A DNA stretch of 64,000 nucleotides, taken from the NCBI GenBank assembly GCA_964401995.1, contig CAYOAP010000009.1:54566-118565 (forward strand), given 5' to 3'. Position 1 is the first letter of the stretch. Every line of letters begins with the position of its first letter. Both the position numbers and the translations under genes were made by a program. Source of the DNA: DATCBF01 sp964401995. GTDB taxonomy: Bacteria > Actinomycetota > Thermoleophilia > Solirubrobacterales > 70-9. Shown piece by piece: positions 54,610 to 62,826 of this stretch. The notes beneath the pieces were generated by a model, which saw only the letters and a list, made by a program, of their open reading frames with translations, did no database searches and had not been told where the DNA came from.

Positions 54610-57600
54610 CTAACGCCTGAGGCGATGCTTCTTGTGCCGAGCCTTCTTCTTGCAGTCGTTCTGCAGCGGCGGGAACTGGTCGGCCCGCTTGTTGTTCTGG
54701 GCGATAAGCCGCACCGTCATATGAGGCGTCTTGCCTGTACAGAGGTTGCGCGAATTCACCAGCAGACCCTTGTTACCGCCCTTCATACTGAGAGTGAATT
54801 TGCTCACCGGCGCGTCCGGCACCAGTTCAAACGTATTGCGGATGCCGCCATGCACCGAATCGATCCGGCCATCTAGATCGACTTCAATCGGCTGGCTATC
54901 GGGACCCCTCAGGGCGACGACCAGATCAGGCAACTTGTTGCTGGAAGACCTCAGATATACCGGTCCCGTGAGCGGCTGGTCCAACAGCGGAGTCATGGCT
55001 TCAGCGGACCCATAAATCGATCCCGCTGGGCAGGCATCAGCCGCGAACTGCAGCCGCGTGCAAACCGTATCGATATGCCCCTGATCCAAGAACTCGGAGT
55101 GGGGCAACGCCACCTGCACATAGCCGGTATTGGCATAGCCGGCCCCTGGTGGATAGCTGACCACGGCCGTCAACGCTGGGTGATCGTTGCGATGAGTACC
55201 ACCGCTGAGCCGAGCGCTCAACTTAGGCTTAAAAGCTAACTCATTGCAACTACCAGCCTGAAATGGCTTGTTGAACGGCGCAATGACGTCATCGGCGCTG
55301 GAAACCGTGTTCCCTCCAGCTCCCGTCACCTTCGCTCCAATCGACATCCTTTCGCAAGATGTGGGGTTAATAATGAAATTCGAGCGATCAACATTGACCT
55401 TGACCGATCGCAATGCCAACGGGATCCCGTCGAGAATGTCGGGGAGCGGATCAGTCTTGGCAGTTAACTGCGCCGTGACTGGATCGACATATAGGGCAGC
55501 TCGGGAGACAACATTGCCAAGATCGTAGGGACCAGCGACCGCGGGGATGACAGCCACGGCGCTAAGCGGAGCTCCCTTATAAGGACCAGCAAGATAAAGC
55601 TTGCCCCCGACATAAATCGGACTGCTGCCGAACCCGGCACCCGAGGTGACCGTGCCCAGCTGCGAAGCCGAGGGACAACTCGGATTTGCCTGCTCCATCA
55701 TGCCTGTCACATGTTCAGCAGCAGAGATCGCCGCCGCCGAGCAAGTGGCGATTCCAGCCAGCTTGCCAGTCAAGCCCTTGGGCAAGGTGAATTCAAGGCC
55801 CTTCAACTCCTCTTCCCCGTCCTTGCGGGTGACCTTGAAACTAAAGGGGCTATAGGCACCCGCCGAAACTGAAGATGTGCCTGCTTCAAATGTCGGGCGG
55901 AACGGGCGTTCGGCCTTGGTTTCAGGGCAGAGCGCAGAACCGTCGGGACCCTCTTCGATGCTGAAACTACTCTCAGACAAAGTGGGTGGGCCGGATTCGG
56001 GAGCCGACCAGGGAGTGAATTCCCCCTGAGTAGTGGCCCGTTCCATTCCGCTTGGTGTCGCCCTGTCACAAATATCGGGAGTGACCAGCGGAGCCCGCTC
56101 GCCGCCCTTAAACTGTAGATGCAGCTCACCAAAAGCCAGCTGTGGTAGATCATCAAAAGTAGCCGTCATCTGCCCAGTGACAGAGTCCGGGATGACCTTT
56201 CCTGGCAACTTCAGAATAACTCCGACGCTAGGATCGTCAATAACTAAATAGATCGCCAAGGTGCTGTGAAACGGGTTGTCGTCCTGAGAAGCCAAGTACA
56301 GAGTTCCCGGAAGCGGATTGTCGAGCAGTTCCGTTTCAACTTCTACCGTCCCGATTTTGGAAGCATCTGGACATTCAGGACTCGCCTTAGTGAAACGAAT
56401 ATGGTTGGGGGACTCGAAATTGGTGCCTCGCAATCCAATCTGAGCCGAGCTACAAGTGGCCAATCCGTCCGCAGATGATGGGTTGATAACCACTCCCCGT
56501 GGAAGGGTGAGCACTGATTTCTTCACAGGCGGGGTGGCTAATTTTTCGGGATCCGTAAGACCATCCTGCGGAAGAGTCAAGTTGAACGCGAATGGGGAGG
56601 GTGTCGCCGCCGTTTCCTTTCCAGGTCGGAACGTGAGATCATCAACCCCAAGGCTGAGTTTATTGCAGCCAGTGACGGCAGGAACTGGAAAGTTAGCTTC
56701 CTGAAATTCACCCGGATTTAGCCAAGTATCAAGCGCGGTCCCCACAAATGGCGGCTGTTCTTTCTGTAGCAGGCAATCACTGGCCTGGGTAAGAAAGGCT
56801 TTACCCGAGGCACTTGGTCCTCCGCGCTGTGCATCATGAGCGGGGCTAGAAGGGTCTCCCCAAAGGTTAAAGAAGAAGCCAAACACTGGCTCAATCTCCG
56901 GCGTATTCGGCGATTCAACGTTGAGTCCGTAATCTTCATCGCTACGCACGCCACCGACGACATTAACTCGAAAAACAGGAGCTGGCTCACCAGATTCAAA
57001 GGTAAACTTCGCCGGGTATCCAATCGGCGCTTCAACAGCATGAACCGGATTAACCGTTGGACGCACACCGGCTTCTAAGCCGACAGCGATCACTGCCTGA
57101 ACCGTTCCGACCTGCGATTCAATTGGACATTCCTGATCTTTTATCGTTGCTTCTGGGCATCGAACCGTCGCCGTCGGATTGCCCAGAAAACCAGGAGGCA
57201 GTGCCCCTCGAACTGTCTTAAGGTCGCCCGCTGGAGTGAGCTTGCCACTCGGTGCGAGTACAGTATTTGTAAACACTGCTGCAGTAGCAGTGTAAGGATG
57301 AGATCCCGCCTGAGTACTCAACGTTCCGTCGGAATCGTACGCTCCAGCAGTAAAAGCCTGGAATCCAGGTTTAGCAGGTGCCGAGCTGACCTTTATAGCC
57401 TGTTCATAGTTACCGTTAACGGCACCTGGCGACGATACGGAGATTCTGTTGAGTAAAGTTGCCGCAACGGCGCTGGTAACGGCAACCGGTACTACGATGG
57501 GCTTGACAATGAGACCTGGAGCCGCATTCTGCGTGGAAGTGCAAGAAAACACACTCTGCCCAGCACCAGCGGTACATACCCACGCGCTTGGATCTTCCGG

Positions 57601-57867
57601 ATTGGCGGGAGTCGCCGACGTGACAATCCCCGCCGGCAGTTCATCCGTAACTGTTATCGTTCCCGTGCTACTTGCCCCACCAACGTTCTGAGTGTAGATA
57701 AAGATCTTGCCCGCCCCACTGGGTGGCAGGTTGGTTGGCTCAGAAGCTGCAATCGGCAACCATCCCGGTGCAGATGTCGATGCGAATCCAGATGAAGCCG
57801 AACTAAGGGATGCAATGACAACGGCTAGGAAGATGCAGAGCACTCGAAATTTCAGTGCAGCCATCAT
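54610..57867 (-). CDS. Large secreted DUF11-like surface protein, copy 2
   Basis: Secreted protein of 1085 residues, full-length paralogue of 38329-41526. The signal is FRVLCIFLAVVIASLSSASSGFA. The same ordered phrases recur: NLPPSGAGKIFIYTQNVGGASSTGTITVTDELPAGI, NPLPGTLYLASQDDNPFHSTLAIYLVIDDPSVGVILKLPG, FTLPKGLTGKLAGIATCSAA, YLAGPYKGAPLSAVAVIPAVAGPYDLGNVVSRAALYVDP and PVYLRSSSNKLPDLVVALRG. It ends in a strongly basic tail (KKKARHKKHRLRR), more basic than copy 1. GC content is visibly lower than in copy 1. The ATG overlaps the NHL-giant stop (ATGA). Function unknown. Confidence 0.85.
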   Translation of the reverse strand: MMAALKFRVLCIFLAVVIASLSSASSGFASTSAPGWLPIAASEPTNLPPSGAGKIFIYTQNVGGASSTGTITVTDELPAGIVTSATPANPEDPSAWVCTAGAGQSVFSCTSTQNAAPGLIVKPIVVPVAVTSAVAATLLNRISVSSPGAVNGNYEQAIKVSSAPAKPGFQAFTAGAYDSDGTLSTQAGSHPYTATAAVFTNTVLAPSGKLTPAGDLKTVRGALPPGFLGNPTATVRCPEATIKDQECPIESQVGTVQAVIAVGLEAGVRPTVNPVHAVEAPIGYPAKFTFESGEPAPVFRVNVVGGVRSDEDYGLNVESPNTPEIEPVFGFFFNLWGDPSSPAHDAQRGGPSASGKAFLTQASDCLLQKEQPPFVGTALDTWLNPGEFQEANFPVPAVTGCNKLSLGVDDLTFRPGKETAATPSPFAFNLTLPQDGLTDPEKLATPPVKKSVLTLPRGVVINPSSADGLATCSSAQIGLRGTNFESPNHIRFTKASPECPDASKIGTVEVETELLDNPLPGTLYLASQDDNPFHSTLAIYLVIDDPSVGVILKLPGKVIPDSVTGQMTATFDDLPQLAFGELHLQFKGGERAPLVTPDICDRATPSGMERATTQGEFTPWSAPESGPPTLSESSFSIEEGPDGSALCPETKAERPFRPTFEAGTSSVSAGAYSPFSFKVTRKDGEEELKGLEFTLPKGLTGKLAGIATCSAAAISAAEHVTGMMEQANPSCPSASQLGTVTSGAGFGSSPIYVGGKLYLAGPYKGAPLSAVAVIPAVAGPYDLGNVVSRAALYVDPVTAQLTAKTDPLPDILDGIPLALRSVKVNVDRSNFIINPTSCERMSIGAKVTGAGGNTVSSADDVIAPFNKPFQAGSCNELAFKPKLSARLSGGTHRNDHPALTAVVSYPPGAGYANTGYVQVALPHSEFLDQGHIDTVCTRLQFAADACPAGSIYGSAEAMTPLLDQPLTGPVYLRSSSNKLPDLVVALRGPDSQPIEVDLDGRIDSVHGGIRNTFELVPDAPVSKFTLSMKGGNKGLLVNSRNLCTGKTPHMTVRLIAQNNKRADQFPPLQNDCKKKARHKKHRLRR

Positions 57868-60800
57868 CGAGTGGTCTCCTTCTTATTGTTAGCTTCATGC
57901 TTATGATGAACCTTGCGATGTTTTCTAGCCTTATGTGAACGAGGTCCCTTTGGCTTGCCGATTGGCTGATTCCCAGAGCCAGAATATCCTTCGGTTACTG
58001 GGCCATTTTCTGGTATGATTGGCGGCTTTGGCGGACCCTGGCATTTATCCAAAAGAACTTCGCAAGGGGAGGCTGGCAATGTATATGGGAGGCCACCGTC
58101 AACTCGTAGATCGTATACGTCAGATGTACTGTCAAAATCCTGAGGAACCAGCCTTGCCTTGCTACTGAGAAACACATCGTTCCCGCTCGCGCTACTGTCA
58201 AGGTACTTAGTAAGTTCGGCTTCACCGAGGCGTTCGCCTTTTAGGAGCAAGTAAGTGTTTCCTCTCTCCCACTCATATACATTGGCCTTACCTTCTTCTG
58301 CTCCCGAAGCAAGCACATCCGGCATTGTGAAAAAGATGCGGCTGCCGTCTTCGCTAATTGAACGAGGACGATATGTAAAGGGACGAAGAGTTTCGCTGGC
58401 CAAATGCTTACTAATAATTGGGCTGGTTTTTGAATTACCACTGGATGAGTGACTATCCATCCGACAGGACATACATACAGTTACGTTTGATGGCGCTGAG
58501 TAACGGTAGGCCTCTCGAACCCCGCCACTAACATAGCCTGTAACGTTAGCCTGACTGACAAATAGTAAATATCTTCCATCTGGTGTGGCGTCGGCTACCC
58601 AGTCTTCAAAATTGCTGGCTAGGTCTGAGCCAGCCTTCACACCTGCTGTATCGCTTGCGCTAATCAGTCCAACAAAAGATATCTGACCATTATGATTGAG
58701 GTAGACATTGAATGATCCTGCGCCTGCGAGATTCTGGCCTTCGGTATTTCCCTGATTAGAAGTCAACTGACCACGAGCAGCAAAGTATACGTAGGCACCG
58801 TCATCAGATGAATCCAAGAGACCTACCACGTTGGCACCATTGCTATCGGTCGGATTCCCATCTACTGAAAGGTCGGTAAGTACATTAGAATTAACATTAT
58901 AATCGTAAAGATCAGTGCCTGTGCTACTTGAAGTAGATGTAAGGCCGTGATCCCCAAGGAAGTAGACATGGGATCCGTCAGGTGTGGCTAGCTGATAAAC
59001 CGAGGTTCCGTGATTCGGAGTAGGTGTCTGCGACTGAGAGACATCTACGACTTCAGTTGCTTTCAATGCTACGGAAGTGGCCGTTATGGTGGCCGGATTG
59101 GAAAGGACGACTGTCCCTGGAGTGGGAGTAGAAATCACTCTGGTACCAGCCGAGATGCCAGTACCGGTGACTGTTCTTCCGACGGAGAAAGTCCCCACCG
59201 TAGCGTTGATGTTTGTCACGATGGTCGAAGAAGTGCTGATATCTCCAGTGCCTGAAGCCACACCAGGACCCTTGCGGACAAAGACCGCTGTCTTGCCGAC
59301 GTCACCGCCTTCGTTGCTACTTGCCGTAAAGAAGACCCTCGATCCGTCAAGGGCCATTGAATTAAAAGTACTCCCTTCGCCATTACCAGCAACTGCTCCA
59401 TTCATGTTGTTGGGGGAGCCCGATACGCCCGTTGGTAGAGCCACGCTTCCATCTGGGAGAATCCCCGCGAGGCGCAAGCTGCCGTGTGCCCATTCGTAGA
59501 GTCCTTCACCTGACAAAGGAGCCTCCGACATGTATCTATAGGGCGTATGGAATAAAACATGATCGCAGTCCTGAGCAGCTCCATCGAACGCAATAACCGG
59601 CTGTGTAAGGTGCGGGTTCAGCGGAACAGGCTGAGTGATTAACGTATAAGTAGCATCAGCATTGCGACGAAATAGATTAAATACTCCTGATTCAACGTCC
59701 AGTGTTGGAGTATCAGCCAACGGCTCATAGCTTTCTAAAAATCCACACGATAGATCTGGCGAATTGTAGAAAATTCTGTCCGTTTCAGCCCGTTCACGGA
59801 TGACTGCAGAGGGGAATGGGATTAATGCTGGTGCCGTTACCTGACTTGACTGCCATCCTGACGACCCGTGGCGATTGGCGAGGTAGCGAACTTCCCCGCC
59901 AGCGGTTGCGTTTCCTAGACCACCGAGCACCGAATAGAACATTGCTTCGCCACTAACAGCCGCCTGGAAGCTAAGCTGTTCCGGATTGATATACCCGACT
60001 CTTCCTACGGGCCGCTTATCATTGGCTGATACCTGCTCAAAAGCACGACAATCAGGAAGGCCCAGAGTGTTGAGCCCCTCGCATGCGTTCGTAGTGAACG
60101 TGACATCTGGTCCACTTTCGGTGCCAAACGCATTCGTCGCCACAATGCGAAAGTGATAGGTAGTTGATGCCTGCAGATTCGAGATAGCAGATGCTACCTG
60201 CACGGGCAAACCTCCCGAGCCCGTAAAGGGCTCGAAGCTCGGTGCCTGGTTGCCGTATTTCGGATATTCGGCATCGGTTCCCCACTCAAAATGATAGGTG
60301 GTTGGCGAATTATTAGGATTTATAAATCCCGTAAGTTTGGCCGTAGTAGCTGAGACTGGCAAGGCGATTGTTCGCGATATTGACGGAGGTGTCGGTAGAG
60401 TTGAAAAAGTAGTACTCATACTGGTTGCACTTGAACCAGTTGTGCCCACAAGACGAACAAGGTAATTGCCCCCCGGCTGCAGGCCGGTTGCCATGGCTGA
60501 AACTTTGCACACCATGGCCTTAGGAGCCGGGCACGAGTTTGATTCACCGCCAGCAGATCCATCGCCGATACTGACATCAGGTATTGGTACCCTGGACCAG
60601 TGAAATCCTCCGTCTACAGAATATTCGAAATGATAGATCGTATTGAATCCTTCGCCGCCAGGACTCGGCACGGTTACCTTGCCATTTAACCTGGCACTGG
60701 TTGTTCCAATTTCGGTTGAAGGAAGAATTTCAACGATCGGAGGAGGAATCGGGCCAAGAATATAAACGGGGCCAAGGTCTGTCACGTAAATGTGTTCGCC

Positions 60801-62822
60801 AGTCCCAACCGCTAAGCCAGCCTTGGGTATTGATGAGCTTACATCTAGACCAGCGGCAGGAGACATAGGACCAAGGCTTTCTCCTGAGCTGTTGAACTCG
60901 CAGACCCCAGCCTTAGCCGATCCAGTCTTTTTAAATACAAAAACATGCTGACTCCCCGCATCCACCGCAACGGCAATCGGCTCTTCGTTGAGGGCCAGCC
61001 CAGATGTAGATGTGAGCCTACATTCGCCTTCCGCCGGGCCAAAGTTTTCCTTGAAGGTTCCATCGGGATTAAACTTCTCAATAGAGCAAGGTGCATTCGC
61101 TTCGCAGCTTCCGCCGGCCCTTCCATTGTTCACCGCGTAAACATAGCCTTCGGCATCAACAGCCACGCCAATGGGGCCAGCCGAGAACCAGCCCCCGGAG
61201 CCCACCGCTCCTATGCTTCCTGCCTGACACCCCGACGCTGCGGTACAAACCTCGAGACTAGTGCCTTCAACCGTTGTCCTTATGTTGATAGAACCACTTA
61301 CGTCGGCCAGTTCGGTGCCGGGTGCCGTCGCTAGCTGGGGAACGTTTGTGTCAGCAAAACGAGCACCTTTAAATTCGATTGTCCATGGTCCACCATGTTC
61401 GTTGAGAGAGCCAACTGCAACACTCCCAACAGGTAATTTGCCTGGAGCGGTTAGAGCTTCCTGCACTTCTAGCGCGGTTGCAGTGTTAATAACATTACTA
61501 GTGGTAATTGTAGTATTAGGAAGAGTAGTTGAAAGTTTGAGTTTGAAATTGCCCGAGATGGATTCATTCTGAGTGACAGCCTGCCTCTCATTTCTGGGAA
61601 CATTGCCGACTCCTTCAGCGGCGGTGATGGTAACGCCAGTTTTAGTTTCAGTGGCAGCCTGAGAAAGTTTAAGCTGCGAGAATGACTGCGAACTAACAAT
61701 TTCAAGAATCTTTGTGCCGGAAGGGATGCCGCCAGTACTTGCGATCACTTCCTGCCCCGTTACGAAAGCTTTTCTATTGGTCTTAGTGATATTTATTACT
61801 TTCGAGCCGGTTACCAGATTGCCTTCACCTTCAGCACCACCAGCGATCACATCCCCACCAAAGGCTCGAACAAAAGAGGCATTGATAACTTCGCCGCTTC
61901 CATTAAGGAGTGGAGTAAACTCGTCAATGCGAAGGTTGCCCTGATCCGCTATGTAAATATGACCAGTGGTGGGATCAAAGGCCAAGCCTGATCCTCCACC
62001 GGTAGCGCTTGTGGCAGCGAAACCACCGGCGAAGGGGACGGCGCTGCCTGCTTTACAGCCAGTGCCTGCAGTTGTACAGAACTGCAGGGCAGCAGCCGTT
62101 TCAACGCCAGCCTTGACTTCCCAGCCAAATGCTCCCTCAAATGCACCGGTGGCCGAAAAGATGTCAACGCGCTGATTGCTATTGTCGAAAACGAAAACAT
62201 TTCCTTTAATCGGTTCTACTGCAACACCGCGTGGATTGGAGAAACCACCTGCGACTCCACTCGCAGTGCCGGCTTTGCAAACATCAGGCGGAGTAGAGGT
62301 CGCGGGTGAACAGGTCTCAAAATTCGTCGTGCCATTGTTGTCTCCCCCGCTTTCAACTACGTCGATGCCCCAAGCACGAATGAACGTTCCGCTGGAGGAA
62401 AACTCCGAAATACGATTGTTGCCGCTATCCGCGACATAAAAGTCCCCCGCGGTGACGCCGCCGGCTCCAGTGAGGTTGGTTGCAATGCCAGCAGGATTGG
62501 AGAGCTGGCCCGCTCCACCACCAGATGGAGTGCCAACCGTGGCGAGTTTGGCTCTGCCGGAAGCCTGTGCTAGCGCGGAGGAAAATCCAACAATGAAAAC
62601 GATACCCATAAGGGCTAGCACGATAAACGCGGGGTGGAAGAAGTTATGACGGTCGCTTCCGTTAAAGCCTTGTCTAGTGGGTGCGACAGGAGTCATAAGA
62701 CAGCGTTTGTCAAATCTCCAATTCGTTTCCACGGAATTTTGCTGCGTCTTTTTCAAAACTTTCCCCTTCTTCCTGCTGCTCTTGAGAAGAGAGTTGAGCG
62801 TTGGTGTAAGCGGAGCGATCAT
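57864..62822 (-). CDS. Giant secreted NHL/Fn3-like surface protein, copy 2
   Basis: Secreted protein of 1652 residues, paralogue of 41523-45995. Layout: signal (FHPAFIVLALMGIVFIVGFSSALAQA), NHL repeats (GDFYVADSGNNRISEFSSSGTFIRAWGIDVVESG), two Fn3-like domains, a TolB/WD40-like propeller and a basic His/Lys tail (SHKARKHRKVHHKHEANNKK). Two insertions of a G-x-x-V-x-G-x-x-I-x-x-G-T motif are absent from copy 1: TGQEVIASTGGIPSGTKIL and VGRTVTGTGISAGTRVI. From ATG 62822, four bases after the upstream stop, a 60-residue pre-signal stretch results; ATG at 62696 gives a more usual signal peptide. GC is near 48% in a sampled line. Confidence 0.86.
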   Translation of the reverse strand: MIAPLTPTLNSLLKSSRKKGKVLKKTQQNSVETNWRFDKRCLMTPVAPTRQGFNGSDRHNFFHPAFIVLALMGIVFIVGFSSALAQASGRAKLATVGTPSGGGAGQLSNPAGIATNLTGAGGVTAGDFYVADSGNNRISEFSSSGTFIRAWGIDVVESGGDNNGTTNFETCSPATSTPPDVCKAGTASGVAGGFSNPRGVAVEPIKGNVFVFDNSNQRVDIFSATGAFEGAFGWEVKAGVETAAALQFCTTAGTGCKAGSAVPFAGGFAATSATGGGSGLAFDPTTGHIYIADQGNLRIDEFTPLLNGSGEVINASFVRAFGGDVIAGGAEGEGNLVTGSKVINITKTNRKAFVTGQEVIASTGGIPSGTKILEIVSSQSFSQLKLSQAATETKTGVTITAAEGVGNVPRNERQAVTQNESISGNFKLKLSTTLPNTTITTSNVINTATALEVQEALTAPGKLPVGSVAVGSLNEHGGPWTIEFKGARFADTNVPQLATAPGTELADVSGSINIRTTVEGTSLEVCTAASGCQAGSIGAVGSGGWFSAGPIGVAVDAEGYVYAVNNGRAGGSCEANAPCSIEKFNPDGTFKENFGPAEGECRLTSTSGLALNEEPIAVAVDAGSQHVFVFKKTGSAKAGVCEFNSSGESLGPMSPAAGLDVSSSIPKAGLAVGTGEHIYVTDLGPVYILGPIPPPIVEILPSTEIGTTSARLNGKVTVPSPGGEGFNTIYHFEYSVDGGFHWSRVPIPDVSIGDGSAGGESNSCPAPKAMVCKVSAMATGLQPGGNYLVRLVGTTGSSATSMSTTFSTLPTPPSISRTIALPVSATTAKLTGFINPNNSPTTYHFEWGTDAEYPKYGNQAPSFEPFTGSGGLPVQVASAISNLQASTTYHFRIVATNAFGTESGPDVTFTTNACEGLNTLGLPDCRAFEQVSANDKRPVGRVGYINPEQLSFQAAVSGEAMFYSVLGGLGNATAGGEVRYLANRHGSSGWQSSQVTAPALIPFPSAVIRERAETDRIFYNSPDLSCGFLESYEPLADTPTLDVESGVFNLFRRNADATYTLITQPVPLNPHLTQPVIAFDGAAQDCDHVLFHTPYRYMSEAPLSGEGLYEWAHGSLRLAGILPDGSVALPTGVSGSPNNMNGAVAGNGEGSTFNSMALDGSRVFFTASSNEGGDVGKTAVFVRKGPGVASGTGDISTSSTIVTNINATVGTFSVGRTVTGTGISAGTRVISTPTPGTVVLSNPATITATSVALKATEVVDVSQSQTPTPNHGTSVYQLATPDGSHVYFLGDHGLTSTSSSTGTDLYDYNVNSNVLTDLSVDGNPTDSNGANVVGLLDSSDDGAYVYFAARGQLTSNQGNTEGQNLAGAGSFNVYLNHNGQISFVGLISASDTAGVKAGSDLASNFEDWVADATPDGRYLLFVSQANVTGYVSGGVREAYRYSAPSNVTVCMSCRMDSHSSSGNSKTSPIISKHLASETLRPFTYRPRSISEDGSRIFFTMPDVLASGAEEGKANVYEWERGNTYLLLKGERLGEAELTKYLDSSASGNDVFLSSKARLVPQDFDSTSDVYDLRVDGGLPYTLPASPCEVLLDKCQGPPKPPIIPENGPVTEGYSGSGNQPIGKPKGPRSHKARKHRKVHHKHEANNKKETTR

Positions 62823-62826
62823 TTCG

